Assembly (NCBI GenBank): GCA_032622095.1
Contig: CP136069.1
Coordinates: forward strand, 82,608,958 to 82,672,957
From: Siphonodentalium dalli
Taxonomy: Eukaryota; Mollusca; Scaphopoda; Gadilida; Siphonodentaliidae
Length of the DNA: 64,000 nt
Reading direction: 5' to 3'
In this document: positions 1 through 13,200 of the stretch, in pieces
Numbering within the stretch: the first letter of the stretch is position 1
How the letters are laid out: each line of letters begins with the position of its first letter
Translations under genes and position numbers: made by a program
The notes under the pieces: generated by a model
Database searches by the model: none
What the model saw: the letters and a program-made list of their open reading frames with translations, nothing else
What the model was told of the DNA's origin: nothing

Positions 1-78
1 AGGATTTAGTCGGAAATTAAAATTAAATTACCCATTATTCTGCTGTGGTTATGGAGTCGATTAATTAGGGCATTACTG
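1..78. repeat. Right end of a TA-target MITE (CAGTAATG family)
   Basis: Reads from aggatttagtcgg through cataattctgctg-like sequence to GGGCATTACTG followed by TA. The same terminal sequence ends the full copies at 9857-10009 and 38438-38650. The left part lies outside the window. Confidence 0.75.
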
Positions 79-1105
79 TATATCACATAGCAAATATCAA
101 AATATCAAATAATCTGAAATTTGTTGTACCGGTACCATGTATTCTGTAGAATACTCAAATGTGATTATGTGACTAGATCATGTGACTATAAAATATTATA
201 CTCTGCCTATATATTCCTAGAAATGTGATTATGTTGACACATTTCTTGATTAATGACACTTATATGATAAATTCAAATAGTATAGTTATCTCATTATGCA
301 CTGTTCTATTCAAATATCGCGCAATAAATTATGATAATGCAGGATAATCAGCTATTTGGTTGCTCAATTGATAATTTTTCTCAAATTTAAGGGGGGTGGG
401 TGTCCAAAACTGACCGGAAAAAACTTCCTGAAACGGAAAAAAAAGGGTGGGTGTCCAAAATTGCTTGGGGAAAAAAGGCCGGAAACGGAAGAAATTGAGT
501 GGGTGGGTCCCCCGTGGCCGGAAAAAATTAAACTGATCATACGTGCCTGGAATTTTTTTCAGACCCCCCCCCCATGCACGGTGTGCATTTATGTATAAAA
601 CGTTACGACAACGACCCCATTAGCAGTAGTACTGGTAGCCTACATGTATAGGCTATACTATAGTTATTAGTATCGGCCATAAGAGAGATTAAGACTCTAG
701 CCATAAGATGATTGATAGACTAGTATAATAGTACATAATACTAATAGTAATAATATTATTGACTATTTCTAGTATTTCCTCTCACTCTCAGTCTCATAAC
801 ATTATTCATTAACATTATGACTATGAGTATAACATTGTGACCTCGTTATATATATATAAATCTACATTACTCACTAAGCTCCGTTATTTTGGTCCCAACG
901 TGCTTCATATGCTGGTGGAAGTGGTGGAATCCACTTATATTTCTGAGCCTGAGCCATATTTTTCCAGTTTGTTTTGATCGAAAAATGACAGCTGGGCATG
1001 CGCATAGAAGATTCTCTTCAGAAAAGTCCATTCTTCTGCCTGGGGGGGGATTCGGTTACCACAACGCACCTGTTTGCAGTGTTTGGCCTCGATTTCTGTG
1101 CAACG
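79..1105 (+). other. Region upstream of gene 1
   Basis: Mostly AT-rich sequence with no gene. About 385-530 holds a short G-rich tandem repeat (gggtgggtgtccaaaa, twice, with ccggaaa variants). The promoter and 5' UTR of the beta-lactamase-like gene must lie here or further left, but I cannot place a start site. Confidence 0.5.
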
Positions 1106-1248
1106 ATGATGTCTTACAAGCATGCTTTCTTTGCGCTTGTGATCGCTGTCATGTACCATTATTTCAGAGACTTGCTGACAGAAAAACCTACACCGCAAAC
1201 TAACGGGACATTTCATCCCAGATTGCGTCAAGTCGCCGAAGTTTTCAG
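1106..1248 (+). CDS. Beta-lactamase-like gene, exon 1 (N-terminal anchor)
   Basis: Encodes 47 residues plus two bases of codon 48. It starts MMSYKHAFFALVIAVM, a hydrophobic stretch followed by a basic and polar linker, and ends with the family-typical RQVAEVF before the donor ttcag|gtaccg. The split codon AG|A completes Arg48 with exon 2. The upstream sequence has no obvious TATA box. Confidence 0.85.
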
Positions 1249-4200
1249 GTACCGCGGTACAAATTTAGGAATTCAGACCGAAACGAAATTATGATTTTTG
1301 TGAATTTAAAGACACACACTGTGTTCAGACTATTTTTTTTTTACACATCATCAATTAAATTATCAATATCATGTCAGGGAATAATAAAACAAACTGGTGT
1401 ATAGATTTTACATGAGGACTTTTATGCTTATCTGGCACAGTGGTAATCAAATGGGCATGTCTAATTTTGTTACCACATTATCTGACATAGGCCTACCGGT
1501 ATATATTATATATATTAATTAATGACCGCATATGCATTCGCATTCTCTATCTTTATGGGAAGCCTTCTCTATCTTTATGGGAAGCCAAATGCACATTTAT
1601 TAGCAATATGCTTAACTGTAATTCAATTATTCCTATATGATAGCATTAGGAACTAATCCATAGAGATTATCGCTACAGTGAATTAAGTGATCTGAGTCTT
1701 CATATCACGCTGAGTTGAGAAGATGAGATCCCGGATCAGACGAGCTGCCACAGCCTGCGAGTCTGATCCGGGATCTCACAATCTTAACGAGACATGATGT
1801 CAATCATCCTCAGCTGCCATCCTCTGAAATTTATTGTAAAAAAGGTTATCAGTTGAATTCAAATTTAATGAACGAAATCGCAACAATTTAGTCAACAACA
1901 ACAATTTGAAGAAGAAATGTCTCAATTGAAATTAGTTCAGGAGCCTCGTTCTGATTCAGAAACACATGATATGGAATCGGATCACGAAACTATCATGATC
2001 CAAACCATCACTAAACAATAGTTGTATTCAGTGAAAATAAGGAGTCATATAATAAATACAATGTACATGTACAATTGTACATGTATAAGGCATTATATCA
2101 GATTGATCTTCTTTGAGATCTATTTATCTATCTATATCTATATTTGCGAATGTCTGTCGGTCTGTGTTCTATAGAAGGGTCCTTCTAAACAACGAACACT
2201 AACGAACATAAATGAACACAGGTCCAAAAAGCGGAATAGAAGGGTGAAATTGGGTTTGTTACTGCGTGTGGGTCCATTCTATGTGTATGTGGTGTTATTT
2301 CCAAGTTTGGTGACTTATTTTTGTAGTTATTAGCGTTATTTTAATACAAAGCTACTAAAAAACGAACATAACATTGGCAGTATAGCGCTATTCATAGGGC
2401 GTTAATCAAGGTGTTAATTAACTACCAATTACTCTACAGCTTATACTCTGTCTCTTTGTTAATTACACATTACTGAGTTGTTTTGACTTTGTTTAACTCC
2501 CATCAGTCTTTATCTGGGCTTGGGACCAGAATACTTCCTAGAAGTCACCGGATTTAAAGTTATGTTTTTTTTTAAATTAGTAGGCACGGGCTCATTTCGA
2601 TGGCGCGATTTTATTCCGTAAATGCATCTTTGGAACTCGCTAATGAGTTTAAGATTTGTCATTGATACATGAACGATTATGAGAGGTAAATTAATTTTCA
2701 ACATGACGCACTTTGATCGAACAAGCATGTTGCGCAAACTCGGATTTTTTCTGTAAGCTATAGTCACTCTTTTGTTGAGATTCTCAGACAATTACATGGG
2801 AATTTAATTTTGTGAAATTGAGTTTGAAAATGCTTGCGGAATCAACATTTCTGCGTTTGAACAATTGATTTTCGCGTTCCAAGCGTTTTGGTTTAGTTTC
2901 ATCCTCCTCGGCTAGAATTACCATCTTAGAATCTTACATCATGGTCAGGTAAATTGAAATACTTTGCAACACAAAATTATTATCTAATCGAATATCTGAG
3001 AGATGGTTGGTCATTCGTTGGTCAAGTATTGTCACACAACATTTTTTGCATGGGATGAGTAATAAAGAGCGTTTCTTTTCAGCTTAGAAGATATGTAAGG
3101 AAATTGGTACAGATTGATCAGATTGATCACAAGTGCTGATCTTTCAGTAGAGCTGGCTAATTGTCAATCAGTTGAAGTTTGGAATTTGGAATTGCCACTC
3201 ACAAAATTAAGAAGTCTTCACAACTGTTCTACTGTCATGTTTGTCCAAATTTCGTGTCTAACTTTCAAAGATGCAATATGTGATGAGGTAAAATCCCCAC
3301 CACCGTGAAGGGCTCCTCGAATGTCATGCAGTTGGTCAGTCACTATTTCATTTCAATTGTCTGTCAAATCAGTTAATTATTTTGCCTTCTAATTGTTTTC
3401 TAATATATTATTTTTGTTAGTAGGCTATTATTAGCGGCTATTCGTCCAACATTTCGGAATTTTTGAATTTTGCTTTCTAGTATTGAAAACTTGTACGATC
3501 CTAGTGCAGATAAAGAGGTCCACGCATGTAGAATAGGCACTTCATTTGAATTATATTTCCTTAAAATATTGGGATTTAAAGCTAATTGTAAACTGAACTG
3601 AATTTCTTTTTAATCCGCCTAACTTCTATGAAGTCTGCTGATCTCAAGCTCAGATAAAGGCTGAGGGGAGTTAAACAAAATCTAATAGTGAATGAAATAA
3701 AGTCAAAACAACTCACAAAAGTGTAATTAAGAAGGAGACAGCGTAAGCCGCAGAGTAAGCGGTAGTTAATTAACACCTTGATTAACGCCTTATAGTGCAA
3801 TACGGCAGTTCGTTTGTGTTCGTTGTTTAGAAGCTTTGTATTAAAATAATGCTGATACCGGTAACTCCAAAAATAAGTCATCAAAGTTGGAAATAACACC
3901 ACATACACATCATATATAGAATGGGCCCACACTCGTTTATGTTCATTTGTGTTCGTTGTTTAAATTCATTGGGGACCATCTAGATGGCACCAAAGGGTCT
4001 AACAGGGGTAACTTTTTCGGAGGAAGATAACGATGTGGGTTAGAATTTTCTAAAGTGATGCTGTTGTTGTCAGGGGCAGTAAAACTTTTTGTCGCTGATG
4101 TACACCAAACTTATATATAATGATCTTAATGATATGAGGAATCTAATGGTGTTGTTTAAAGATGTCAAAAGTGGGCCCGTTTGAGTCAGGGTGCACAGAT

Positions 4201-7200
4201 TTCCACCAAATTGATAAACATTCTTCCCCATGATACAAGGAATCTAATTGTGTGATTTAAAGATGCCAAATTGGCACCGTTTGGGTGAGAGATGAGGGGG
4301 GCACTAAATTTGATAAGAATTTGTTTATAGCTGCTGATTACCACCAAACTTATACAAAATTATCTCCATTATATCAGGAGTCCAATGGTGTGGTTTAAAG
4401 ATGTCAATTAACAGTTCGAGTCATGGGTGCATGGAGGGGAGAGGGACACAAAAATTCTTCTCAGTGATATGAGGAATCTAATCATGTGATTTAAATATGC
4501 CAAATTGGTGCCATTTGGGTAAGAGATGTGGGGGGGGGGGGGGGGGGGGGCACTAAATTTGATACGAATTTGGTTAGTCATCTATTTTCACCAATTTTAA
4601 ATATAGTCATCTTCATAATGAGTCTAATTGTGTGGTTTAAAGACCAGGGCTCGATTTAACTGGACTCGCATCGCCATTTGCAATGCGATTTCCAATTTCT
4701 GCTAACAAATTTACAATGAAAAGACATGTACTAGGGAATGTCATACAAAATCTACCCAGTGCTGCAAACTGCTATACAAATTTAAAACATCAAATCGACC
4801 TCTGTTAAAGATGGCACACTTGTGCATTTGGGTCAGGGATGGAGAGAGGAGGTGCACTAACATTGATAAGAATGTTTTAGTCACCGATATCCACCCAAGT
4901 TATAAATAGTCATCTCCATTATTCATTCAAAGCAATTTTTGGCATACTTCAAATTTCACAATATTATATTACATTATATCTAATATCAATTGTCATATTT
5001 ATGTGGGGATGGCATTCATATAGTGATCAGCCAGCAAAACAGATACATAGAAGAAATCATTAAAAGTATGTCATTCTATTTAAGAGATACTTATATTCTT
5101 GCAAAACGAGGGACCTTCAACCGTCAGAGGATGACATGTTAGAATAGTTCATGTATTTTAACAAAATTGAGTCTTTCCTGTTCAAGATATTTTCCAAAAA
5201 TAATTACAATTTGTCAAGAGAGATGGAAATGTATAGAAGGCCTGTTAAAAAATAGTGGTCACAGTGTGCAGTCAAACTAAGTTTCTTCTGAGATAAAATA
5301 TAACGTAGTCAGTAGAGCATGACTTTTCAGTATTCTCCAATACTGGCATCTGACAAGGATACATCTACCCAATACAGAGGATTCTTTCATTTTTTCAGAA
5401 CCGACTCATAGCCTAATAACATAAACAACGTAAAATATCCCTCTCTGTTCGACAAATGTAGCTGATATATAGCAACATTTCTTTTAAACTGAGAATAATT
5501 AGCCAGTATCGCTTCATGAACAGAGGCATACTTGGACATTTCTTTAAAAAATCTGTATCTTCATGGAGATATGATAACCAGGTGTACTCAAAATCTTAGT
5601 CTAACCCTTTAGATTGCTTTATACATCTCCGTGGAAACCTAATTGTCATCCTTTTGAATTTAGTGTTCATGTTTTGATCCCAATAAAAAATATTTAAAAA
5701 AAACAAAAACAAAACAACATCATTTCCAACCATGTTGACTGTACTATTTAAAAAGCGATAATGTCTGAAGTACGCTCATTTGTAGATAAATAATACTTTT
5801 TTATTGGTGGGACGAATTAAGCGCGATAAACAAAATGACAATCACTCCGACCAGGTGAGCCGCTATACTTATAATCAATGTATAATAATGACGTTTTGTA
5901 ATGCCATTTGGACATACAATTTTGAGAATACGTGTAACACTTTGAGCAAGATTATTCTCTTTTCCCACCGAATGTCCACAGCAGAGGGTTTGACGCCACT
6001 TTAACCTGGGCAACACTGGGTACCCTGCTAGTATATTATATAAACGGTATCATTCCAATGTTTAAACATTGTTGATTTAAGTATGATATCAGAAGCACAT
6101 ATTTGCCTTTAAACTACTTTTTTTCGAACTGGAACAATCTCTCACAAAAACCATGGTACTTTCGCAGATGGGGTCATTGTCACAAGGCTCCAGTCACATT
6201 CGTAGCCAGCTTTTTAAATGGATCACAAATCAGGGTTGGCTAGATAGTCATCCTGCAGACAATTCTATGAGAATTTAGGGGGTTTTGTTTATGATGATCA
6301 ATAATTTTAAGCGCAATTGAATTTAAGCGCAATTGAATTGGGCTTAAGCGCAATTGAATTTAGATAGTTTTTAGCTCAACTTTACTTTGTAAAGTTTGAG
6401 CTATTGCCATGGCTTGGTATCCGTCGTCGATGAGGGTGTGTGTGTGCATGTGTGTGAGGCATCAACAATACAGGCTACAGGTCGTACCTTTGGTCGGATC
6501 ATTATGAAATTTGTCATAGCTGTTGAAATTGACATTTAGATGGGAACGAGTCATTTTGGGGTAAATCTGGAAAAAAACATGGCTGCCAGCAGCCATCTTG
6601 GATTAAAAAAATTCAATCCATTAGCATGGGCGTACTGTTTGTCTGATCATCATGAAATTTGTCATGGATGTTAATATTGACATGTAGATGGGTAATTTTG
6701 GGGTCGTTCGGCCAAAAAACATGGCCGCCAGCAGCCATCTTGGATTTTACTCTTTGCATGACTAAATCCTTTGGCACGGGCTACAGGTCATGAAATTTGT
6801 CATGGATGTTAACAATGACATGTAGATGGGAACCAGTCATTTTGGGGTCATTCAGCCGAAAGACATGGCTGTCAGCAGCCATCTTCGATTTTACTCTTTG
6901 CATGACTAAATCCTTTGGCATGGACTACAGGTCGTATCTTTAGTCGGATCATCATGAAATTTGTCACAGATTCATACCTTTGGTCAGATCATTATGAAAT
7001 TTGTCATGGCTGTTGACATTGACATGTACATGTAGATGGGAAAGAGTCATTTTGGGGTCATTCAGCAAAAAAACATGGCCACCAGCAGCCATCTTGGATT
7101 TCAAAATTCAATCGATTAGCATGGGCTACAGGCCATACAGTCATACTGTTTGTCTGATCATCATGAAATTTGTCATGGATGTTAATATTGACATGTAGAT

Positions 7201-10200
7201 GGGAACGAGTCATTTTGGGGTCATTCGGCAAAAAACATGGCCGCCAGTGGCCATCTTGGATTTCAAAATTCAATCCATTAGCACAGACTACAGGCCGGAG
7301 TGTTCGTCTGATCATCATGAAATTTGTCATGGAAGTTAATATTGACATGTAGATGGGAATGAGTCATTTTGGGGTCATTCAGCCATAAAACATGACCGCC
7401 GGTAGCCATCTTCGATTTTACTCTTTGTATGACTAAATCCTTTGACACAGGTTGCAGGTCATATCTTTTGTCGGATCATCATATAATTTGTCATGGATGT
7501 TAACATTGACATGTAAATGGGAATGAGTCATTTTGGGGTCATTTGGCAAAAAAACATGGCTGCCAGTGGCCATCTTGGATTTTACTCTTTGCATAACTAG
7601 ACCTTCAACTTTCCACATTCCTAATCACTCCATTGACTGTAACACATGAAATTATTCCCTTTCCAAGTTGAGCTACAGTGTCATTGACACTTTCAATAAT
7701 TGTGCTTAAGCATAATTGCTGCCCACATAATGTTAAATGAATTACACTGAAGCACAATTGTATTGCGCTTATGTATTGCGCTTAAGTGAAATTGAATTGT
7801 GCTTAATCACAATTTAATTTAATTTATGTACAACTAATTGCACTTAAGTCCAATTATTTAATAAATGTGAAAATGGCCTCCCATATAACTGATTGACCAG
7901 GAACGGGACTACGCGCCTGTGAGCGAACCCGCCCATTTTGCTACACTGACCTAAAAATGGTAATCAGGAGGTGTGAAAGGATTATCAGAGGTGTTATTAG
8001 GCTATGATTAAGTGATAACATAGAACAGTACATATTAAATAACATACATTATCAGTTTATTAATGGTTATGTTAATTCTGTATTTTGAAACTTTGAAAAA
8101 ATAGTACACACACACCTTCTTCAAAGTCATGCAACATTCGTTGCTTAACAGGAAATAGTGCCAGGTGACCTTTGACTTCCGGTTTGTCGTCTGTATACAT
8201 TCAGTATGCTACATGTACGTCTCAAAGTACTATGGCTTCCAATATTTTTCCAACAAACTATAATGAATGAAAGAGTTTGAAAAGTGATTTCATTAAATAA
8301 ACGCCATTAAATATGTCAACGAGTCTTTATTTATCTGGGACTATTTCTTTACTCGGGCAAACAACAAATAGTTATGTGAAATGTCTTCGCAGGCCTTATC
8401 AAAGACAATGTTAGTTTCATGTCCCATTTGTTGATTTAAAAATGTTTTATGGAGGTTTTGGATCATGTAATAAATAGAATCTTCAACTCTTTCCCAGTTT
8501 ATAGTGGAATTTACAAAACTCGTCTAGTAAATTAGGTCTGGACCTCGCCAAAGGCTCAGTCCAGACCTAATTTACTGGGCTCGTTTTGTAAATTCCGCTA
8601 TTATATAGGGACTCATTGTAGATTCGTTATTTTCACATTGATGGTTTAATACAATTAGGCTGTTCATTAATTATGAGTATTATTGTATAAATAAAAATCC
8701 AAGCATCTAAGCTTTTGTGATTCAGATCCCTGCTGGAGTCTGGAACTGAAACAGGGGGTTCTGTTGCCGTGTTCCATAAAGGAGAGTTGGTCGTGGACCT
8801 CTGGGGCGGCTTCGCAGATGATGAGACAGAACAGAGATGGAAAGAGAATACTGTAACTAGGGTGTTCTCCTGTACTAAAGCTGTAACAGCTATTACTGCT
8901 GCATATATGGTACACAGGTAGATGTAATTCAGTATCGGATCTTGTAATTTTAAAAAGATGGGGTGCAATCCTGAAATAATGATGCACATCACCATCCTAG
9001 CTTGTCTCTTTGAAAAGCCGACAAAAATCCTAACAGATGTACGTCTCTAGATTTGTCGATTATATTTAATTTCTACGACGACGTAACATTCCCAGTATGA
9101 CATAATAAACCGTTTCCAAATGTTTGTGAGAATCGTAATATTTAGAATTAGTTATAAATACAACAAGATGCGAAAGAACAATCAGTCATGAATATCGTTG
9201 ACTGACACAAACTTGAAGCTGATGTCTCCTATATTACGATGAGTATAATGTATTATGGATATATTGCCTGTATTCAGTTTTCCAACAATAGTTGTATATG
9301 ACAATGCGTGGGAAAACTGTCAACATATGTCATTGACCTGTGATCTTTGAAGTGATCTGTTATGCCATTAATCAATGAAATCGTGCGTACTCTGCGCCAC
9401 TCTCCAATGAAATGGAGGGAATCCCATCAATACAGAAACTGATTTTAAATCACAAATCTAGAGACGTACATCTGTTGGGATTTTCATTGGCTTTTCAAAG
9501 AGACTGCATCTGAGCCACATGGGGGGGGGGTTTGATGGGGCCCCTGAGAAAAGTTTTACAATCTGTCAACCAAATATCACATTTTCCTTTCCTCTAGTGC
9601 TCTTGTGAGGCAATAGAAATTAGTATGATAACTGAAAAACAATTGAAAGAGAGAAGATCTGGGCAATTTCTTTCATGAGGAAACTGCCGTCAGTACGCTA
9701 CTCCGAGAGTCGAAAGTTACTATACATGAAATACCGAAATTTTGAAGACAATCTGCACTCAACCAGGCATAACAACAACTGATAAAATAGCAAAATGAAA
9801 CGGAAAATACTGTGATAAACTTTTTGCTTAGTAATGTTGGTCATTTGTGTGATATACAACAATGCCCTAAGTAATCGACTCTTTAACTACAGCAGAATTA
9901 TGGGGAGAGGTTTCCGATGAATGGCAACACGCCATATTTCCGACTAAATCCTGAAAATTTACCCATAATTCTGCTGTAGTTAAAGAGTCGATTACTTAGG
10001 GCATTACTTAGATTAGGCATGTCAGAATTAGTTATGTCCCTTTTTAGCTCAACTTTACTTTGTAAAGTTTGAGCTATTGCCATGGCTTGGTATACGTCGT
10101 GCGTGTGTGCGTGTATGCGTGATTCGTCAACAATTTCCTTTAGCACGGGCTACAGTACGTACCTTTGGTCCGATTATTATGAAATTTGTCATGGTTGTTG

Positions 10201-13200
10201 ACATTGACATGTAGATGGGAACGAGACATTTTGGGTTCATTCGAGAAAAAAACATGGCCGCCAGTGGCCATCTTGGATTTCAATATTCAATCCATTAGCA
10301 CGGGCTACAGGTCGTACTGTTCGTCTGATCATCATGAAATTTGTCATGGATGTTAATATTGACATGTAGATGGGAACGAGTAATTTTGGGGTTGTTCGGC
10401 CAAAAACATGGCCACCAGCAGCCATCTTAGATTTTACTCTTTGCATGACTAAATTCTTTGGCACGGCCTACAGGTCGTACTTTTGGTCGGATTATGATAA
10501 TTTTTTTCGTGGATGTTAACAATGACATGTAGATGGGAACGAGTCATTTTGGGGTCATTCGGCAAAAAAACATGGCCGCCAGCAGCCATTTTGGATTTTA
10601 CTCTTTGTATGACTAAATCCTTTAGCACGGGCTACAGGTCGTACCTTTAGTCTGATCATCATGAAATTTGTCATGGCTGTTGAAATTGGAATGTAGATGG
10701 GAACGAGTCTTTTTGGGGTCATTCGGACAAAAAACATGGCCGCCAGTGGCCATCTTGGATTTCAAAATTTAATCCATTAGCACGGGCCACAGGTCGTACT
10801 GTTTGTCTGATCATCATGAAATTTGTCACGGATGATAATATTGACATGTAGATGGGAACGAGTAATTTTGGGGTCATTCGGCCAAAAAACATGGCCGCCA
10901 GCAGCCATCTTGGATTTTACTCTTTGTATGACTAAATCCTTTAGCACGGGCTACAGGTCCTACTTTTAGCCTGATCATCATAAAATTTTTCATGGATATT
11001 AACAATGACATGTAGATGGGAACGAGTCATTTTGGGGTCATTCTGCCAAAAAACATGGCCGCCAGCAGCCATCTTGGATTTTACTCTTTGTATGACTAAA
11101 TCCTTTAGCACGGGCTACAGGTCCTACTTTTAGTCTGATCATCATAAAATTTGTCAAGAATGTTAATAATGACATGTAGATGGGAACGAGTCATTTTGGG
11201 GTCATTCGGCCAAAAAACATGGCCGCCAGCAGCCATCTTGGATTTTACTCTTTGTATGACTAAATCCTTTAGCACGGGCTACAGGTCCTAATTTTAGTCT
11301 GATCATCATAAAATTTGTCAAGAATGTTAATAATGACATGTAGATGGGAACGAGTCATTTTGGGGTCATTCGGCAAAAAAACATGGCCGCTCTTTGGATT
11401 TTACTCTTTGTATGACTAAATCCTTTAGCACGGGCTACAGGTCGTACCTTTAGTCTGATCATCATAACATTTGTCATGGCTGTTGAAATTGGAATGTAGA
11501 TGGGAACGAACCATTTTGGGGTCATTCGGACAAAAAACATGGCCGCCAGTGGCCATCTTGGATTTTAAAATTTAATCCATTAGCACGGGCCACAGGTCGT
11601 ACTGTTCGTCTGATCATCATGAAATTTGTCATGGATGATAATATTGACATGTAGATGGGAACGAGTAATTTTGGGGTCATTCGGCCAAAAAACATGGCCG
11701 CCAGCAGTTATCTTGGATTTTACTCTTTGTATGACTAAATCCTTTAGCACGGGCTACAGGTCCTAATTTTAGTCTGATCATCATAAAATTTGTCAAAAAT
11801 GTTAATAATGACATGTAGATGGGAACGAGTCATTTTGGGGTCATTCGGCCAAAAAACATGGCCGCCAGCAGCCATCTTGGATTTTACTCTTTGTATGACT
11901 AAATCCTTTAGCACGGGCTACAGGTCGTACCTTTAGTCTGATCAGACTAAAATTTGTCATGGCTGTTGAAATTGGAATGTAGATGGGAACAAGTAATTTT
12001 GGGGTCATTCGGCCAAAAAACATGGCCACCAGCAGCCATCTTGGATTTTACTCTTTGTATGACTAAATCCTTTAGCACGGGCTACAGGTCGTACCTTTAG
12101 TCTGATCATCATGAAATTTGTCATGGCTGTTGAAATTGGAATGTAGATGGGAACGAGTCATTTTGGGGTCATTCGGACAAAAAACATGGCCGCCAGCGGC
12201 CATCTTGCATTTCAAAATTTAAGCACGGGCTACAGGTCCTACTTTTAGTCTGATCATCGTAAAATTTGTCAAAAATTTTAATAATGACATGTAGATGGGA
12301 ACGAGTCATTTTGGGGTCATTCGGCAAAAAAACATGCATCTTGGATTTCAAAATTTAATCCATTAGCACGGGCCACAGGTCGTACTGTTCGTCTGATCAT
12401 CATGAAATTTGTCATGGATGATGATATTGACATGTAGATGGGAACGAGTAATTTTGGGGTCATTCGGCCAAAAAACATGGCCGCCTGTAGCCATTTTGGA
12501 TTTTACTCTTTGTATGACTAAATTCTTTAGCACAGGCTGCAGGTCGTACCTTTAATCTGATCATCATAAAATTTATCATGGATATTAACAATGACATGTA
12601 GATGGGAAACGAGTAATTTTGGGGTCAATCGGCCAAAAAATATGGTCGCCAGCAGCCATCTTGGATTTTACTCTTTGTATGACAAAATCCTTTAGCACGG
12701 GCTACAGGTCCTACTTTTAGTCTGATCATCATAAAATTTGTCACGAATGTTAATAATGACATGTAGATGGAACGAGTCATTTTGGGGTCATTCGGCCAAA
12801 AAACATGGCCGCCAGCAGCCATCTTGGATTTTACTCTTTGTATGACTAAATCCTTTAGCATGGGCTGCAGGTCGTACCTTTAGTCTGATCATCATAAAAT
12901 TTGTCATGAATGTTAATAATGACATGTAGATGGGAACGAGTCATTATGGGGTCATTCGGCCAAAAAATATGGCCGCCAGCAGCCAATTTGGATTTTACTC
13001 TTTGTATGACTAAATTCTTTAGCATGGGCTACAGGTCGTACCTTTAGTCTGATCGTCATAAAATTTGTCATGGATGTTAACGATGACATGTAGATGGGAA
13101 CAACTCATTTTGGGGTCATTCGGCCGAAAACATGGCCGCCAGCAGCCATCTTGGATTTTACTTTTCTCTTCATGTCTATAAACTAGTATTAGACATTCAA

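Noticed and set aside
998-1105. In-frame upstream ATG extending the beta-lactamase-like protein by 36 residues
   Set aside because: The added part has no family resemblance and would place the signal-anchor segment internally; the tandem ATG at 1106/1109 is the better start, though 998 is not excluded.
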